From Bugula neritina (Eukaryota > Bryozoa > Gymnolaemata > Cheilostomatida > Bugulidae), in NCBI GenBank assembly GCA_964035545.1, contig OZ037766.1:22721767-22785766 (forward strand): a DNA stretch of 64,000 bases, written 5' to 3'. Position 1 is the first letter of the stretch; each line of letters begins with the position of its first letter. Made by a program: the position numbers and the translations under genes. This document shows positions 23,929-37,500 of the stretch, piece after piece. Below the pieces are notes generated by a model. That model was not told the DNA's origin. It did not search any database and worked only from the letters and a program-made list of their open reading frames with translations.

Positions 23929-26080
23929 AGTGATATTATGAAACTAAATATAATATTGACCAACACAGCAACTTGTTGAGTAAGCTAGTAATATCAAAAG
24001 TATGATGTTGGGGTAAAAAATATTAGTTTATGCCAATTTGATCATTTGATAAAGTTTGAAAGTAAATGAGAGTATTAGTTTATCATTAATTTTATTGCAA
24101 TTATTAATAATGTTTTTGGTTTAAATTTAACTTAAAGTTTTAGCATTGGATGTAATCAGATATTTATGTAGTTACTTGAGCCTGAGGCTGATAGCACTTA
24201 ACTTTAAGTTTAACAATAACTAATCTAAGTTGAACACCATCTGCTTAATACAGCATTAGTTCGTGTCAAGTCCTAAAAAAGAAATATGCAAGCCTAATTA
24301 CGTGAGTCTAGTTGTTTTAGAGCAGTGGGAGTCGATTAAATTTAAAAACCAAAATTGAGAAGGTACATATTACACTTGTTTCAAAAACCAAGTTTAATGC
24401 AAGGAAAGGAACTGTGCATCCACGCCTCCTTTGAAAAAGTAGCAACGTTTTAATTGAAGTTGTCACCGAAATTGAAATATGTAAATAAAAATGATTAGAG
24501 TATTAGCCAGAATTTCAAACGCCAAGGCTACACATTGACGTGTTTTTGTTATTAACATGTAAGTTTGTATAGAGTTATTAATCTAATGATGGTTCTAATG
24601 TTTAACCCGTAAATTTTGCCGTGTAATAGTCAATATATACGAGACAGAAAATGTAGAAATAGCATCCAAACAATTAAAAACAATCAACTCTCAAAAGAAG
24701 ATAACTCTATTAATATATAGCGTTGATCGAATTCAAGTAAAACGGATATCTGTAGCAATTTCTGCAGATAACTTCCCCTGTCATGGCTTCTAGCCCTCCA
24801 GAATTCTAAAATAATTCCTTGCAATTTCAGTCGATGTTGAACTTATAGCATTCCACCTTTGATTAAAGTAAGTTTGTTTAGTATAAACATATTAAACTAC
24901 TTGGTTAATATTCATGAATCTGTCTTTGCAAATTTTACCTGATTATTAACGATGATTGTTCAAGTTGAAGTTACTAAAACTAAAAGTAAAACTTTTACTT
25001 TTAGTTTTAGTTTTAGTTTTACTTTTAGTCTTCTGCTTTTAGTTTTAGTAAAACTAAAAGTAAATTTAATAATTAATTTTAAAAGTAACAGTAAAACTAA
25101 AATAATAAATATAATTTTAATTGTATTAGTAATACTAATTTAGTTTTACTTTAACTCAACTTTAAGGTGAAGTTTTAGTTTAGTATTTTATTTATAATAA
25201 TAATATTAATACTAATACTAATAGTAATACTAATAGTAATAGTAATACTAATACTAGTTATACTTGATAGTTATACTTATAGTTATACTAATACTGATAC
25301 TAATAGTAATAGTAATACTGATTAGCCTACTTCTAATAGTAATACTAATAGTAGTAGTGCTAGGCCAAGTGGCAGTGCTATTATGTTAATATTTACTAGT
25401 AAAACACGCAATATTTCTAAAGTTAGAAGTAAAAGAGTAAAAGTGTACTTGTTAGTTGTTACTCAGCCTGTTGGTGTTGCTAAAAGTAAAACTAAATGAG
25501 TACGTGTCAATCTTTATAATGATAACGATAATCATAGTTATGATGCTGACAATCATAACTTACCTCATAAAATTAGAACGCTAGTAACACCTGCAGTTAT
25601 ACTGTAACTGGTAGCACCTCTTTTTATACTGTATATGCATTAAGTTATAATGAAGCATCTTTTTCACATAAATATTGGTATTTTATGAGGCTAAAATTTC
25701 TCTAAAATTTATTATGTTCCAGTAATTCTGATTTTTTTAATAAGTGATATGAAATGTGTTGGCCTATAACTTGAACAAAAACAATATGCAATTTTTGTGT
25801 AAAAACATTTGTTGTGTGTATAACAAACTTCAGTAAAATATTGACTATATTCAGTAAAAAATATTGACTAAAATATTATTGGTCTGATAAAAAGTAATTT
25901 GAAAGATAACTTATGTTGATTATACCTTCTGGTTCAATAAGAAAATTGTTCAATTTATTTAAACAGCCACTATCTTCCTTTAACATTACCATGAACTTCA
26001 GGTAATAAGTTAGAGAAAACAATTTATTGTTGGAAACAATGTCAAAAAACAAGCAAAACCTATTCTGATTAATTTTAGAG
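23929..26080. other. Divergent intergenic region with simple repeats
   Basis: The 5' ends of the dioxygenase gene (-) and the AT-hook gene (+) face away from each other across this stretch. It holds TTTTAG/CTAAAA-type repeats (24975-25140) and TAATACTAATAG-type repeats (25195-25345). ORFs in those repeats are not genes. Promoters for both genes should lie here, but I see no clear motif. Confidence 0.5.
24975..25345 (+). repeat. TTTTAG- and TAATACTA-type low-complexity repeats
   Basis: Two adjoining blocks: (TTTTAG)n and its inverse CTAAAA around 24975-25140, which can pair with each other, and interrupted TAATACTAATAG units at 25195-25345. Confidence 0.8.
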
Positions 26081-27256
26081 ATGATTGATTATGAACGGTA
26101 TGACCATACATACTGTCGAGTTGTGGCTGCTCCTAGTGATGTCATAACAGAGAAAGTCAATTATACACTACCTGCTGATGATATACTCATTGTCAATAAC
26201 TATGCCATGGAAACAACTGTGTCCACTGAGAAAGAAAATGGGACACAGCCAGCTCGTGAGCCTGTGATACTTTCGAGAGGTAAACGTCCCCGAAAAACTA
26301 ATCCTATCATTGTAAAGGCCGTAAACAAAGATGGTGACTCACTTCGAGTAAGTACAGTTGTTGCTCCTGTTACAGCTGTTTCATCTAACAGTTCTCATTC
26401 TATTGTTCGTAAAGCAGCACCTCCTGCAAATGATACTGAGGTCTATGAGGACAAAACTAACAATAAAAACTTGTTGTCGGCTACTGGCTCTTCATCTCAA
26501 ATAAAAATGAGCGCCGACAATAATGGTGAAGAAAAAGCAGAATTGTCTAAAAAAGATGATCTTGAAGAGGGTTTACCACAAGAACCTGTGGTTCCTCCAA
26601 CTAAATCAGGTCGAATGAGAAAGTTAACAGCTAAAGCTAAAGAAAACTCAGAATGGTCAAAGGCAAGTAAAAATTCAAAAGCGCAGAAAATTAAAAAAGG
26701 TTTGGAGAAGCCTGAAAACGCACAGAGACGTAGAGGCAGACCTCCGACAAAGAAACCATCAGCTGTTTCAGTGTCACCAAGTGACAATGCTCCTGACGTT
26801 GTTACTAATCTGAAAGAATCTACTATCAGCCATGAATCCAATAAAGCTAGCACTAAAAGCTCAACTGAAACTATGGTCGATGCTAGCAAATTTGCGACAA
26901 ACCAAAAGCCCGCTACAGGAAAAAAAAGAGGTAGAAAGCCGAAAATGGCATCTTCACAATCAGAAACACCTGCAATATCAGTTAAACCTGCCAAGCCAGC
27001 TGTTGGTCGTCCAAAGCTGGCGCCAGTAGTCAAGCAACCTGCTGTGAAAAAGAATAAGAAACAATCAAGTAAACCTGCCAAGTTAGTGGTAGTCACCAAA
27101 CCGCCACCTAAGCGCCGAGCTCAACAAGAAGCTGCACCTGAAAGTCAATCAAAAGTATCAAGAAAGCGAAAGCAAACATCTAATAACGATCATAGTATAC
27201 CATCAGCTAAAATAGACACTCGAAATATCATGGGTGGTTCACGTAGAAAAAATTAA
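26081..27256 (+). CDS. AT-hook motif protein, function unknown
   Basis: A single open frame of 391 residues. After an acidic/neutral N-terminus (MIDYERYDHTYCRVV...) the protein is very rich in Lys, Ser, Pro and Thr and looks disordered. AT-hook cores (GRP flanked by basic residues) are RRRGRPPTKKP and KKRGRKPKM, with a weaker VGRPKLAP; SRGKRPRKTN near residue 67 is similar. AT hooks bind the minor groove of AT-rich DNA, so a chromatin role is likely; no other domain is visible. An in-frame TGA at 26066-26068 supports this ATG if unspliced. A short 77-bp intron (26002-26078) is also possible, with the first exon non-coding. I do not recognise an orthologue. Confidence 0.75.
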   Translation: MIDYERYDHTYCRVVAAPSDVITEKVNYTLPADDILIVNNYAMETTVSTEKENGTQPAREPVILSRGKRPRKTNPIIVKAVNKDGDSLRVSTVVAPVTAVSSNSSHSIVRKAAPPANDTEVYEDKTNNKNLLSATGSSSQIKMSADNNGEEKAELSKKDDLEEGLPQEPVVPPTKSGRMRKLTAKAKENSEWSKASKNSKAQKIKKGLEKPENAQRRRGRPPTKKPSAVSVSPSDNAPDVVTNLKESTISHESNKASTKSSTETMVDASKFATNQKPATGKKRGRKPKMASSQSETPAISVKPAKPAVGRPKLAPVVKQPAVKKNKKQSSKPAKLVVVTKPPPKRRAQQEAAPESQSKVSRKRKQTSNNDHSIPSAKIDTRNIMGGSRRKN

Positions 27257-27291
27257 ATTATGAAACTGTACAAAATGTATCATGTTCAGCT

Positions 27292-27297
27292 AATAAA
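27292..27297 (+). terminator. Polyadenylation signal of the AT-hook gene
   Basis: AATAAA 36 bp after the stop codon, in AT-rich DNA. A short 3' UTR would result; further AT-rich signals downstream are possible. Confidence 0.5.
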
Positions 27298-28117
27298 CTC
27301 TCTAGTAGAAGTTGCATGTACAAAGCAAATTTAGATTTATTTGTACAATTTGTATATATAAATATAATAATTTTGCAGGCTTTTAGTGTGCATGCATATA
27401 TTCTGTTACTGAAACTGTATCTCAAAATACCTCACACTTATTTTTTCTGATTTGTGGTTAGTTAGAAATCAAAATAATGGCTGTTGTAAAAAGATGTAGC
27501 AATTCTTAGACACCCTTAATGCAACATACTATTTAGAGTAGGCTTAGTTGTAAATATATATTATATTTTGTGTAGAAATATGATTTACTTCAGCCTAATA
27601 TAAATTAATTTTATTGTTTATTTACATATTAGCTAAGCTTTATTTTCATTGTTTTTATGACCTTTGTTAATGTGTTGGTCTTTATGAAGTGTATTACTGT
27701 TCTATATTTAATGTATATATGCTTTACCCATAACTATTATACATTTTACTTCACTTTTCATTAAGATCTGTAAGTTGCACATATTTCAATTATTTAATAA
27801 ATTATAATAAAACGTCAACATAATGAGCTTTCAAAATGCAATAATCATTTATTTTCCTCTCCTCTTTTATTATTCATTTAAACATGTTATTGCTTCAAAA
27901 TTTAGAACATCAGAAAATATATTATATAGTAATACAATGAAAAAACTTGAAATTTGGTTTCCGAATGAACAGAAGCATGCATGCTGGTAATACCCATGAT
28001 AATTATAGGCATTTCACAATTGTGCTACATAGTAAAACAGAATAGTGACTTGTAGCAAGGAGAGGATATTCTTGAGCAAGGATCATTAACAGACTCAATT
28101 TTACATTTAAAAAAGAA

Positions 28118-28137
28118 GGGGGGGGGGGGGGTGGGGG
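28118..28137 (+). repeat. Poly-G tract
   Basis: Fourteen G, one T and five G in otherwise AT-rich DNA. It may form a G-quadruplex and is likely to vary in length. It is C-rich in the MAST 3' UTR sense. Confidence 0.9.
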
Positions 28138-28582
28138 TTCCGTAATTGCATTGATGACAACATGAAGTAAAAATATAAAGCAATTCTTGCATGTTAATAT
28201 GTTTTGTAGCTGCTCATGAATTGGTTATAGAGTAGTATCAGTCACATGCTCTAATTTTGTATAAGACAGTGACCGAATTCAGTGAGTGGTGGGCAATATG
28301 TATGAAATATATGAAAATTTAGTACGTTTCAATTGATGAAATTAGTGTTAAGAGCCTGAGATTGCCTTCACTCCGTAAATATATATAATATAGACATAAA
28401 CATATATGCACATATTAACTGTAATGATATTGCTTGTAACTGATAACATTATGTACTGTTATACTAACTAGAAACATGGAATAATTTATAAAAAATAATA
28501 GTAGGTGATCACATGGCAAAAAACTATATGGCACAACTGTGTTTTATATCCTACACATACATGCAATTAAATGTCACATGAT

Positions 28583-31500
28583 CTAGTCACAGGAAGTGGT
28601 TCGCTGGGATTGACCACCAGTATGTTTGGTTGGCATCACCTTTCCAGGATCTGATTGGCTAGATTCTGTCTTGGAGAGTGCATTATGCTGAGATCTGTGA
28701 GATGATGGACTAAACGTATTCACAACTTTTACTCCTTGACTGCCATAACAAGTAGAGCGCTCAACACTGCCAGGACTACAGCACACACTGTTCTTATTTA
28801 GCCGGGGAGAATGTTTAAAAGTTAAAGTAGAAGGACTAGAGCCTGTTTTCACTGAATGCACAGCAAGCTTGCTAGTTGGATTATGTGATGTGGGAGACAG
28901 TGTCATAGGAGATGGAGATGGTGTACGCGCCAACGGACTAAGTGGTATGTTGTGCACACTTTTACGTCTGCTAGGAGACTTCAGATTCTGCATACTCTTA
29001 CTGAGTCCTTGCAGAGTCCCTGGTCTAGAGGTGAATGAGTTAGCGGGAGAGTTGGGCCCACTAGATAGAGGTGAGGCACTTGCCGACGAGAAGGACTGTG
29101 ATAGCCCGATTTCTGGAGGTAAACGAGAGCTGCATCTGGGAGACATGAGCCTCGTCTCAAGCGATGGCTGCACCATATGTTCAACATTCCGCTTGCTTAA
29201 CGTCTAAAACACATGCAATTTTATAGCCATTTAATATACTGTACCATAGAGAGCATATTCTAGAAGATATAAATATGCAACAAAGAAAGCTCATAAATTT
29301 TACTATTGCACAGTTCCACTAATGGATGTTAATGGAATGGAAAAATTTAGCAATGGTTTTCAATTTTTTATAAGAATATAACTTCAAAATATAATAGTAC
29401 TAATAAAAACTTTCAAGACATTCTTAAAGAAAGAATTTGTTTAATGCCTTTGACTAATTCCGTAAATAAGTGCATCATAAAATAAGAATTGAACAGCTGA
29501 GTTTAGAAGCGCTTGTGCTGTAATCACAATTATGCATATCACTGAATGCATTTGCTAGATGGATATGGAGCATAGCAAGAATCAAAACTGCCAAGAGTTA
29601 TCACCACAGTGAAATAGTAAAGGCTTCATGCAAGGTTTAGGCTTGCAATTGAATCAATTTTGATGAAATAAATAATATTTTAAATTACAAACCAACATGC
29701 ATATGACTAGCGTGATCTAGTTTTTACACTACATGAAAAAACTGGATTTAAAAACGTAAAAATCAAGAATCTGTTATAAGTTGGTTGACAAGTGCTAAAA
29801 AGGGCAGCGTTGAAATCAGCCACTATAAAATCAAACTGCTGTTTACAAAAGTATACACATAGCCCCAACACTGCTCAACCAATCACAGTACACCAATACT
29901 TTGACAACACCTGTTTAAAACTGCCAAAGGTACGAGCTTATCAGTTTATTAAAAATGATGCTGGGCAAAACAGGCGAGTTTTTTACGAAAAACTTGCAAG
30001 TTTGAAAAGACCTCATTACTACACAAGCATTATTTACCTCAAAGTTATTTATATGTACAATATGAGAAAACCCAGAGTTAATGGACAGTAAATGTTTAGC
30101 CCTAATTCTTGTTGTGTGCAAAAAACTAACATTATTTTCTGCAGAGGTTATTAGGAAATGTTTTTGTTAGGAGGTTAAAGTACAAAATTACACTTCAGAA
30201 CAATAAAAAACACAACATTTAATGATTTTAAACATTATATTATTTTTGTGAAATTATATAAAATAAATATTAATTAGGTGCCTATGTTGAGTTTCTAAAT
30301 ATTTGACTTTGAAAATTTAGAATAATCTAGTGCATTTTTAACAATATGTTCCTATCAATTAAATACACGCTAATGCACTATAATTGCATATATTTGAAAC
30401 TTATATTATGTATGTACTGTATATGATTACAATTATTGGTAATTAGTAAATTCAACACATTACTCCTGGATAAAAACATGACTTCCAACAGAACTTAGAG
30501 AACGTAATTGAATAAAATTTATCTGTAGGCAAAACTCATATATTTAGTTCAGGGAGTAGAATCTAATGAACTTGCTTGCTGAAAATTTATAGACTTCATA
30601 ATAATGCACACTGTAAGCTCACTGGAGTTTCATCTACTAATAATGAGACTAGCAGCTGGCACATACAGACACAGCAGCATAAGATACCTTAACCACAATC
30701 TTGTACAAACAGCACAACTTTGCTAATAGCACTGTATTGGCTCACATGCCATAAGCATTGTATGAGCACAAGTGTTGTAAGCATTGTATAAGCACACATG
30801 CTATCAGTATTTTATAGGCACGTGTCCCATAGTTATTGTATGGGCATACATGCTGAAGCATTTCTTATGCACAGAAGCATTGAATCATGAAATATGCACT
30901 GAATTTTTCACCATGAATTGGTCAAGACTTAACAGAGATGATACTTAATGCTTTAATGTATGCCCATGATCATGGCGATAATTTCAGTGCACGGAGAAGA
31001 AAACACAAGGAAACCATGCCAACATAATCAGCTAGTTTTTAGGTGTGTGAAGAGAGGCATGGGAAGTTACAAATATTACATACGTTTTGTTCGCATTACA
31101 GCAACCTACGGGGTAAAGAAGAATGAAATACAAGCAGAAACAATAAAATACAAGCACACAACATGTGCCTACAACAAGCTACAGTTAGAAGTACAACATT
31201 ACAACTGCAGTGCATACAAATCACAACAACCATAAATAAAATACTAGAAACACATTGCACAGTGGCCATAATTAACACCACAGTTGTATGCAACTAACAC
31301 ACTGACTGATGGAATACACACCACACAAAACTGCTCATGGCCACTTTTTTCTATAGATGTTACATATCATGTTAACCAAACAGTTGTTACAACAGCAGTG
31401 TCCTAGTATGATAGCCAGAGAGCCATATGTCTACAACCAGGAGGTGGGAGGGGGGCACACAGACTAACTTCAACTCAGACTAATGTGAAGCCCTATACAC

Positions 31501-34500
31501 ACCTTCAAGAGAGATGATGATCTTTGCCGCCTTTGCCGATCTACTTTACCAAAACTCTGTTTCTTCTTTATGGCTCTGCGACTCACCATTTTTGCTTTAC
31601 GCAAATCAGAAGGAGGCTTGACGTCAGACTTGAGAGACGTCTCCTCAATAGGTAGAGCTCTCAATGTCACCTGCATGGCATCAGAACATGGAGGAATGCA
31701 ATGACAACATAAGCATGTTGGCGTTGGATATAAGTGCTACACCAATGCCATAGACAAACAAGATAATATCTATTTATATACTATATTGTGGCCATAAATA
31801 CTCATTTCAAATATATAAATTATATATCATAACTAGAAATATCTTACATCTATAATACCCAAATTTGTCTACAAAAACCATGATTATAAACACTATTTCT
31901 TGCTTATATAACTCCATTTCTACAATGCTACACTATATTTATAAATCTTCTATAAACACCACATTTAGAAATATTAGTCCATACCATGTTGTTGTTCTTC
32001 TGTATTAATCTTACAATCTGAGGCTGTGGTAAGCCATGAACTGCTTCATTATTGATATGAGTAACTAGAAAGTTGGCTCCTAACCCAGCTTGGTACGCTG
32101 AGCTACCCTCCGCCACTGACTAAAACACAGGTGGTGTCATGTGTATCAACAGGTAACATTCACTTTCACTGATCACAACTATAACTTGGGCGGTAAATGC
32201 AACTAAAGTACATACACAGCGACAGCATGATTATGAGTAGTATTTCAATTAAACATTTTGAATGTCTACACTAGATGCACCTTTAGTCTAAGAGGCACAT
32301 TCGATAACAGAAGATAATAAATAAAATATAAAAAATAACATATAATATATAAGGTATGATATATAATATATAAGAAGTAACATATGAGGTATGATATATA
32401 ATATATAAGACAATAGAATGAGCAGAAAATCAACTAACTGTGATAAGATGGTTGATGTGGTAATAATGGCCGTCCCCAGAATACACTCTGATAGCCTTCA
32501 TGAAGAAACCATAACCTCTTGACCCTTTCTTCAAGATAAAGGGAGGGCGACGGAGGGCGTCCCTTGTGGGTGACTGATCCCTGGAAGATGCACTGGATGT
32601 AGGGGACAGCAGCACACTGGGTGTAATGTAACTGAAGTCTTCTGTAAGTACAAACACTTCTAATGTCAATATCTACCAGGTACTACAAAGTGCTACAAGG
32701 AGGTACAAAGTGCTACCAGGTGATACAAGGTGCTAACATGTGATACAAGGTGCTAACAGGTGGTACAAGGTGTATTGTCACGCACTCTTATTAAAACAAT
32801 TTTGATTACTAACTTATGTATTATACCGAGTCTGACATGCCAGCAAAATGTGACATGTTGAAACAATGACGTATCTGACAAACCTGAAGGAGGCGGAATA
32901 AGAAGAGAGAGTTGGGTGGCAGAGGCTGACTTCACAAACATACTGTTAGACTGTGAACTGGCAGCGCCAGGCACTGGCATGGGGCAGCTGTTTGAAGCCC
33001 TCTTAGTGTACAGACTCTGCTTACGGTGAGATGGTGGTGGCTGCTTTAGTAAGGTCTCCATTGTCTGAGGATTGTTGGCTTTCTGGTCACCTACAGCAAT
33101 ATGAATATAATGTTTCAGCATTACATAAAATTCTTTCACCAAATAGACGCAATACTTTAAACCCTATCTGATAAAGAGTGGGATACTGGTATTTATGCTT
33201 GTACAGAGCACTGGTTGACTGCGGCCATTCGCCAGGTCATTCAATAGCATTGCATACGTCTCTTTGAAGTTAGTGAGTACATGTGAGGGTGACTTAAATA
33301 TTTAGAACACTGAACTGAAACCATAACCCTATAGCTATAGTTCCATGATTTAGAAACTGTAACTAACGTGATGGGGGTGATGGTGAAGAGGCGGATATGG
33401 ACACTTCAGGGAGACTATGATGTCTATCACCGTAGTCTAGATAGCAGTCTGGGGTGGTTCTGCTCCGTGGTCTACTCCCCTTTCTACAACGTTTATATAA
33501 AATATAACTACTCTACTCTGATGCTCCCACAATGCATGCAACTTACTCAAATACTTCAGTCTGTAGCATCAGCTTGCCAGCATCATAACATTCCCCTTCA
33601 TACTGCTATGCAATCTAATTTACTTTGATACTGGTTACTTATCATTGCCAACAGCTTAGATTCATATTGATACGTAATACATTATTAGTCAAAGACACGT
33701 GACTCACTCTGATACTTTAGCCAATAGCATGTTGGGTTGCTTATTCCTATGCAAACGGCAATTAGGTTTGTTCTTCCTGTTAGACTTCTGTGAGATAGAC
33801 AAGCTGCTGCCAGGACTGTTGTTAGCAGATGAAGACGAGGCGCTGTCAGAACTTGAGTTGACCTGAAGGTGAGACTTGACTAAGCCAAATGGCAGGCTCA
33901 GGTTTCTGTCGGTACAGGAAGTATATATAGGAGTAGTTGAGGTGCTAACAGTAGCCTTGCTAGAAGTAGCGGAATTATGATTGTCCAATATGCCAGCTGG
34001 TAAGGATATGCTCGTTGTTTCCGCTGCGGTAGGATAATGTCTTTGAGATGCAGACGTTACGCTAGCAGTAAGAGTTGATAAGTTTGACTGACTGACTGGT
34101 GATATGGGGCTGAGAGGTGAGGTGACAACCTGTGTCACTGGCACAGGAGTGTAAGCACCGCTGGATGGTATGACATCAAACTGTATGGGGGTGGTGGGAG
34201 AAGACGCACAGGTGGTGGGTGTGTAGGCAGAGTCGGACTTAGTTTCAACTTCGAACGCATCATCATCCCCGTCATCTTCGTCATCCTAAAACGTGTAGCA
34301 AGTTCCAAAAACCCAGCGAAATTGTTTGTGAACATGTATACAGGAATTCCATCCTACCAGCAGGCAAAACACTGCCGACAGTAAAAATGCAGGCTAAAAG
34401 GAAACACATTTCTAAAAACAAAATCATTGGAAAAACAAAAAGTCAAATTAGATAAAACGAATTAACAAATAATAAAGTATTCTATCAACAGCTAAAGCTT

Positions 34501-37500
34501 TGGCTAATATATTAACAAGTTTCCAAACAAAGTACACACTAAGACATTCGTAGAACGCATAATGAACATGATATGTACGACTGTAGCGATACAAGACTCT
34601 TAGCACAGAGCATGACGGTGAGTAACAGCGAGTGTAGAAAAGAGCTGAACAGTGAGAGACTAGGAACAGTAGATAAAGACAGGGTAACACTCACACAGAA
34701 ATAGAAAGTACACAACCAACATTGAGAGCACAGCAACAGCAAATCTATCATATTCATGATTAGTTAGTGTTCTTATAGTGTATCAATGTTTAGTCATTAA
34801 TTAAAAAGTTTTGTAAAACATGGTGTAGCTGGTAGAGCAAGCATGAAAGTATTAAAATCAAGAAAAATCACTTGAATGTAAATAATCAGAGTATATTGGA
34901 GAGGTGTCTAGTGATCGTGACCTCCCCCCAACAACATGCACCGCTGTCACGACAGCTATACAAGACTCTCTAAACAGAACATGTAACAAGCAATTACACA
35001 ATACATTAATTACCCTCAGTTCTTCATCAATGGCTTGTGATCTTAGCAAGAAATTCTACAACCAGTGTATCACAAAACTGAAGCTATGAGCGATGGCTTA
35101 GACACTCAAACCAACAAATATAGAGTAGAGCGTTACGACTGAACTAGCACTGAGACATGCACACACATACATATTCATAATACATTATGTGGAGTCATCT
35201 CCTCTTACTAACAAGGAACATTATAGCACAAGGGTTTCGCATATTGAGGGTATCAGTTGAAACTTATAAGGTATCAGAATAACGTGCTATAGACTTAGAG
35301 CAGTGCAGCCCACATCACATTAACTGTGAGTGAATATCATGATAATATATGACCATATATATCACGGCAGATCCCTGAAAATGCAGTGAGGGTTTACGGC
35401 TGTAAGATTTTCACATAATCAACACCAACTACCTAAACATACAAGTACTATTTACATGAAATTCTGGACAATGCATTGTTTTACAAAAAGCTTTCCAAGC
35501 GAGAACCAGCCACATATACACACTTTTTTCTGGATGACCTCGGCAGCTGACGGAGCGAGGGCGTCGGATCGGCGGAGCGCCTTGTGTAGAGTGCTAGCTG
35601 ACTCGTCACTGTTGGGTGATGTTGGCAAGGAGAGAGGCGTGCTCAGAGCAGACGAGCTGGCGAGAGTGAAAGACGAATCTGGGTGATCAAGGGCCATGGA
35701 AATCTCCGAGTCAAATGAGACACTGCGAGATGCGGCTCTCTTACCGGAAATATCAGTGACATCAGCAGACGAGATTGAACATCCAGGTTGCTAGAGGGGA
35801 AAGACATAACGCACTGTTTACGTGTTCAGTATATACTGGAGATCTATAAATGGTACGTCATAAAATAGAAGGTCACATGACTACAAAAAAAGTGAACCAA
35901 CCTTCAACAGTCCAGTAGATGAATCACTGCGTCGCTCCAGTCGCTTCGGAGTTGAGGTGTTGGATTTAAGACTAGATTTAAGGATCTCGGGTGATTTAGA
36001 GAATGAGAAATCTTCAGTGTTGACCTGCACATATATGTTTGTATTAGAATATGAGAAGTATTGCTGGGCAGAGAAGAGATGATATACAAAGCTTTAGTAC
36101 CAACCTTGTCGCTAGCTAGCGTGACACGGGGGCTGTCTGACCCGCTATCACTACTTATCTGTGTAGCGACACCAAACACACTGGAGGAGTCTGAGCTCTG
36201 TCTGCTAAGGCTATCGTGTTCCTGTTGGTTCTGCAACAGAGTACACGTAGTAACTGGTACATGTACACGTAGTAACTGGTACATGTACACATAGTAACTG
36301 GTACATATACACGTAGTAACTGGTACATGTACATGTAGTAACTGGTACATGTAAACGTAGTAAGTGACACATATACACGTAGTAACTGGTACATATACAC
36401 GTAGCAACTGGTATATGTACACGTAGTAACTGGTACATATACACGTAGTAACTGACACATATACACATAGTAACTGACACATATACACATAAGGACTGAT
36501 TTATACCTTCATCTCCTGCACTTTCTGGTAAACTTTACTGTACCGAGGTGAGCAACTTGAGAAACTACTTATCATAATATCTTCGTCAGAGTCATCATCA
36601 TAATCATTATGTTGAGGAAATCTATCAGCCCGCACTGATGAAATATACCAATGAGATAATGTACATGGTATAATGTACAGATAGCATGGTAAATTGTATA
36701 GATAACAGAGTATATTGTATAGTTAGCAGAGTATAATGTATAGATAGCAGAGCATAATTTATAGACAGCAGAGTATAATGCGAAGACAGCAGAGTATAGT
36801 GATTGAGGTGTAACAAGTAGAATACCTGATTCAAACATTAGCATACAGAAAGAAGTCATAAATACTCACAATCAAAGTAACTTGTATCGTCCTCTCCTTC
36901 CAGATTGGGTATGAACTCTGCCTTCTGTCTCAACAAACTGTCCCAGTCAATATCACTGACAAAGAAATGCTCCATCACACTACGCGCACCTGTGACAGAC
37001 AAAACACTCCTAACCCTTCTGGGTGAGATACTTGGTGGATATAAGGATACAGGCGCCATATTGGATTAATACCTGTGGTTCCAAGACGTTTGAGTGGATC
37101 TCGCTCAAGCAGACGGAGGATGAGGTCATGAGCATCTGAAGGAAGGGCATATTCTTCTTCCTCTGGAAACTCTATGTCTGCCGTCAGCACCATCTGGAAG
37201 AGATCATCTGGAGTGTCTCCATAGAACGGCACACAACCGACCAGAAACTCGTAGAGGATAATACCCATAGACCACCAGTCTACCGGCTTACCTACAAACA
37301 AACATCAACAGGTATATCGTTAGTAGTGGACAGGTGTTACATACTCGCTGTTCACCGAGTACACACAGAACATGTGATACGGTAGAGTTACCTACCATAG
37401 CCCTCGCGGAGTATGACTTCTGGGGCTATATACTCCGGAGTACCAAATATCTGTCTGTCATTAAACTGCTTGCTCTCTCTGTCCAGGATGCCCTCCACAA

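Larger units (their letters stand above)
27257..28582. other. Convergent intergenic region, AT-hook gene and MAST 3' ends
   Basis: AT-rich, no ORF. It contains a run of 14 G followed by TGGGGG at 28118-28137. It should include the 3' UTRs of both genes; TTTATT at ~27848 could be the MAST polyadenylation signal on the minus strand. Confidence 0.45.

Noticed and set aside
24952-25143. ORF rich in FSFSFTFS and LVLVKLKV
   Set aside because: Made of TTTTAG/CTAAAA simple repeats; no start context or neighbours to support it.
26497-27099. 200-codon minus-strand ORF opposite the AT-hook gene
   Set aside because: Antisense shadow of a Lys/Ser-rich coding region; the plus strand has AT hooks and the better start context.
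35904-36490. Three overlapping minus-strand ORFs rich in [16 protein letters not shown]
   Set aside because: All come from the 22-bp intronic minisatellite, whose unit lacks stops in any minus frame. Only the segments inside the two MAST exons (36230-36105 and 36024-35902) are coding.
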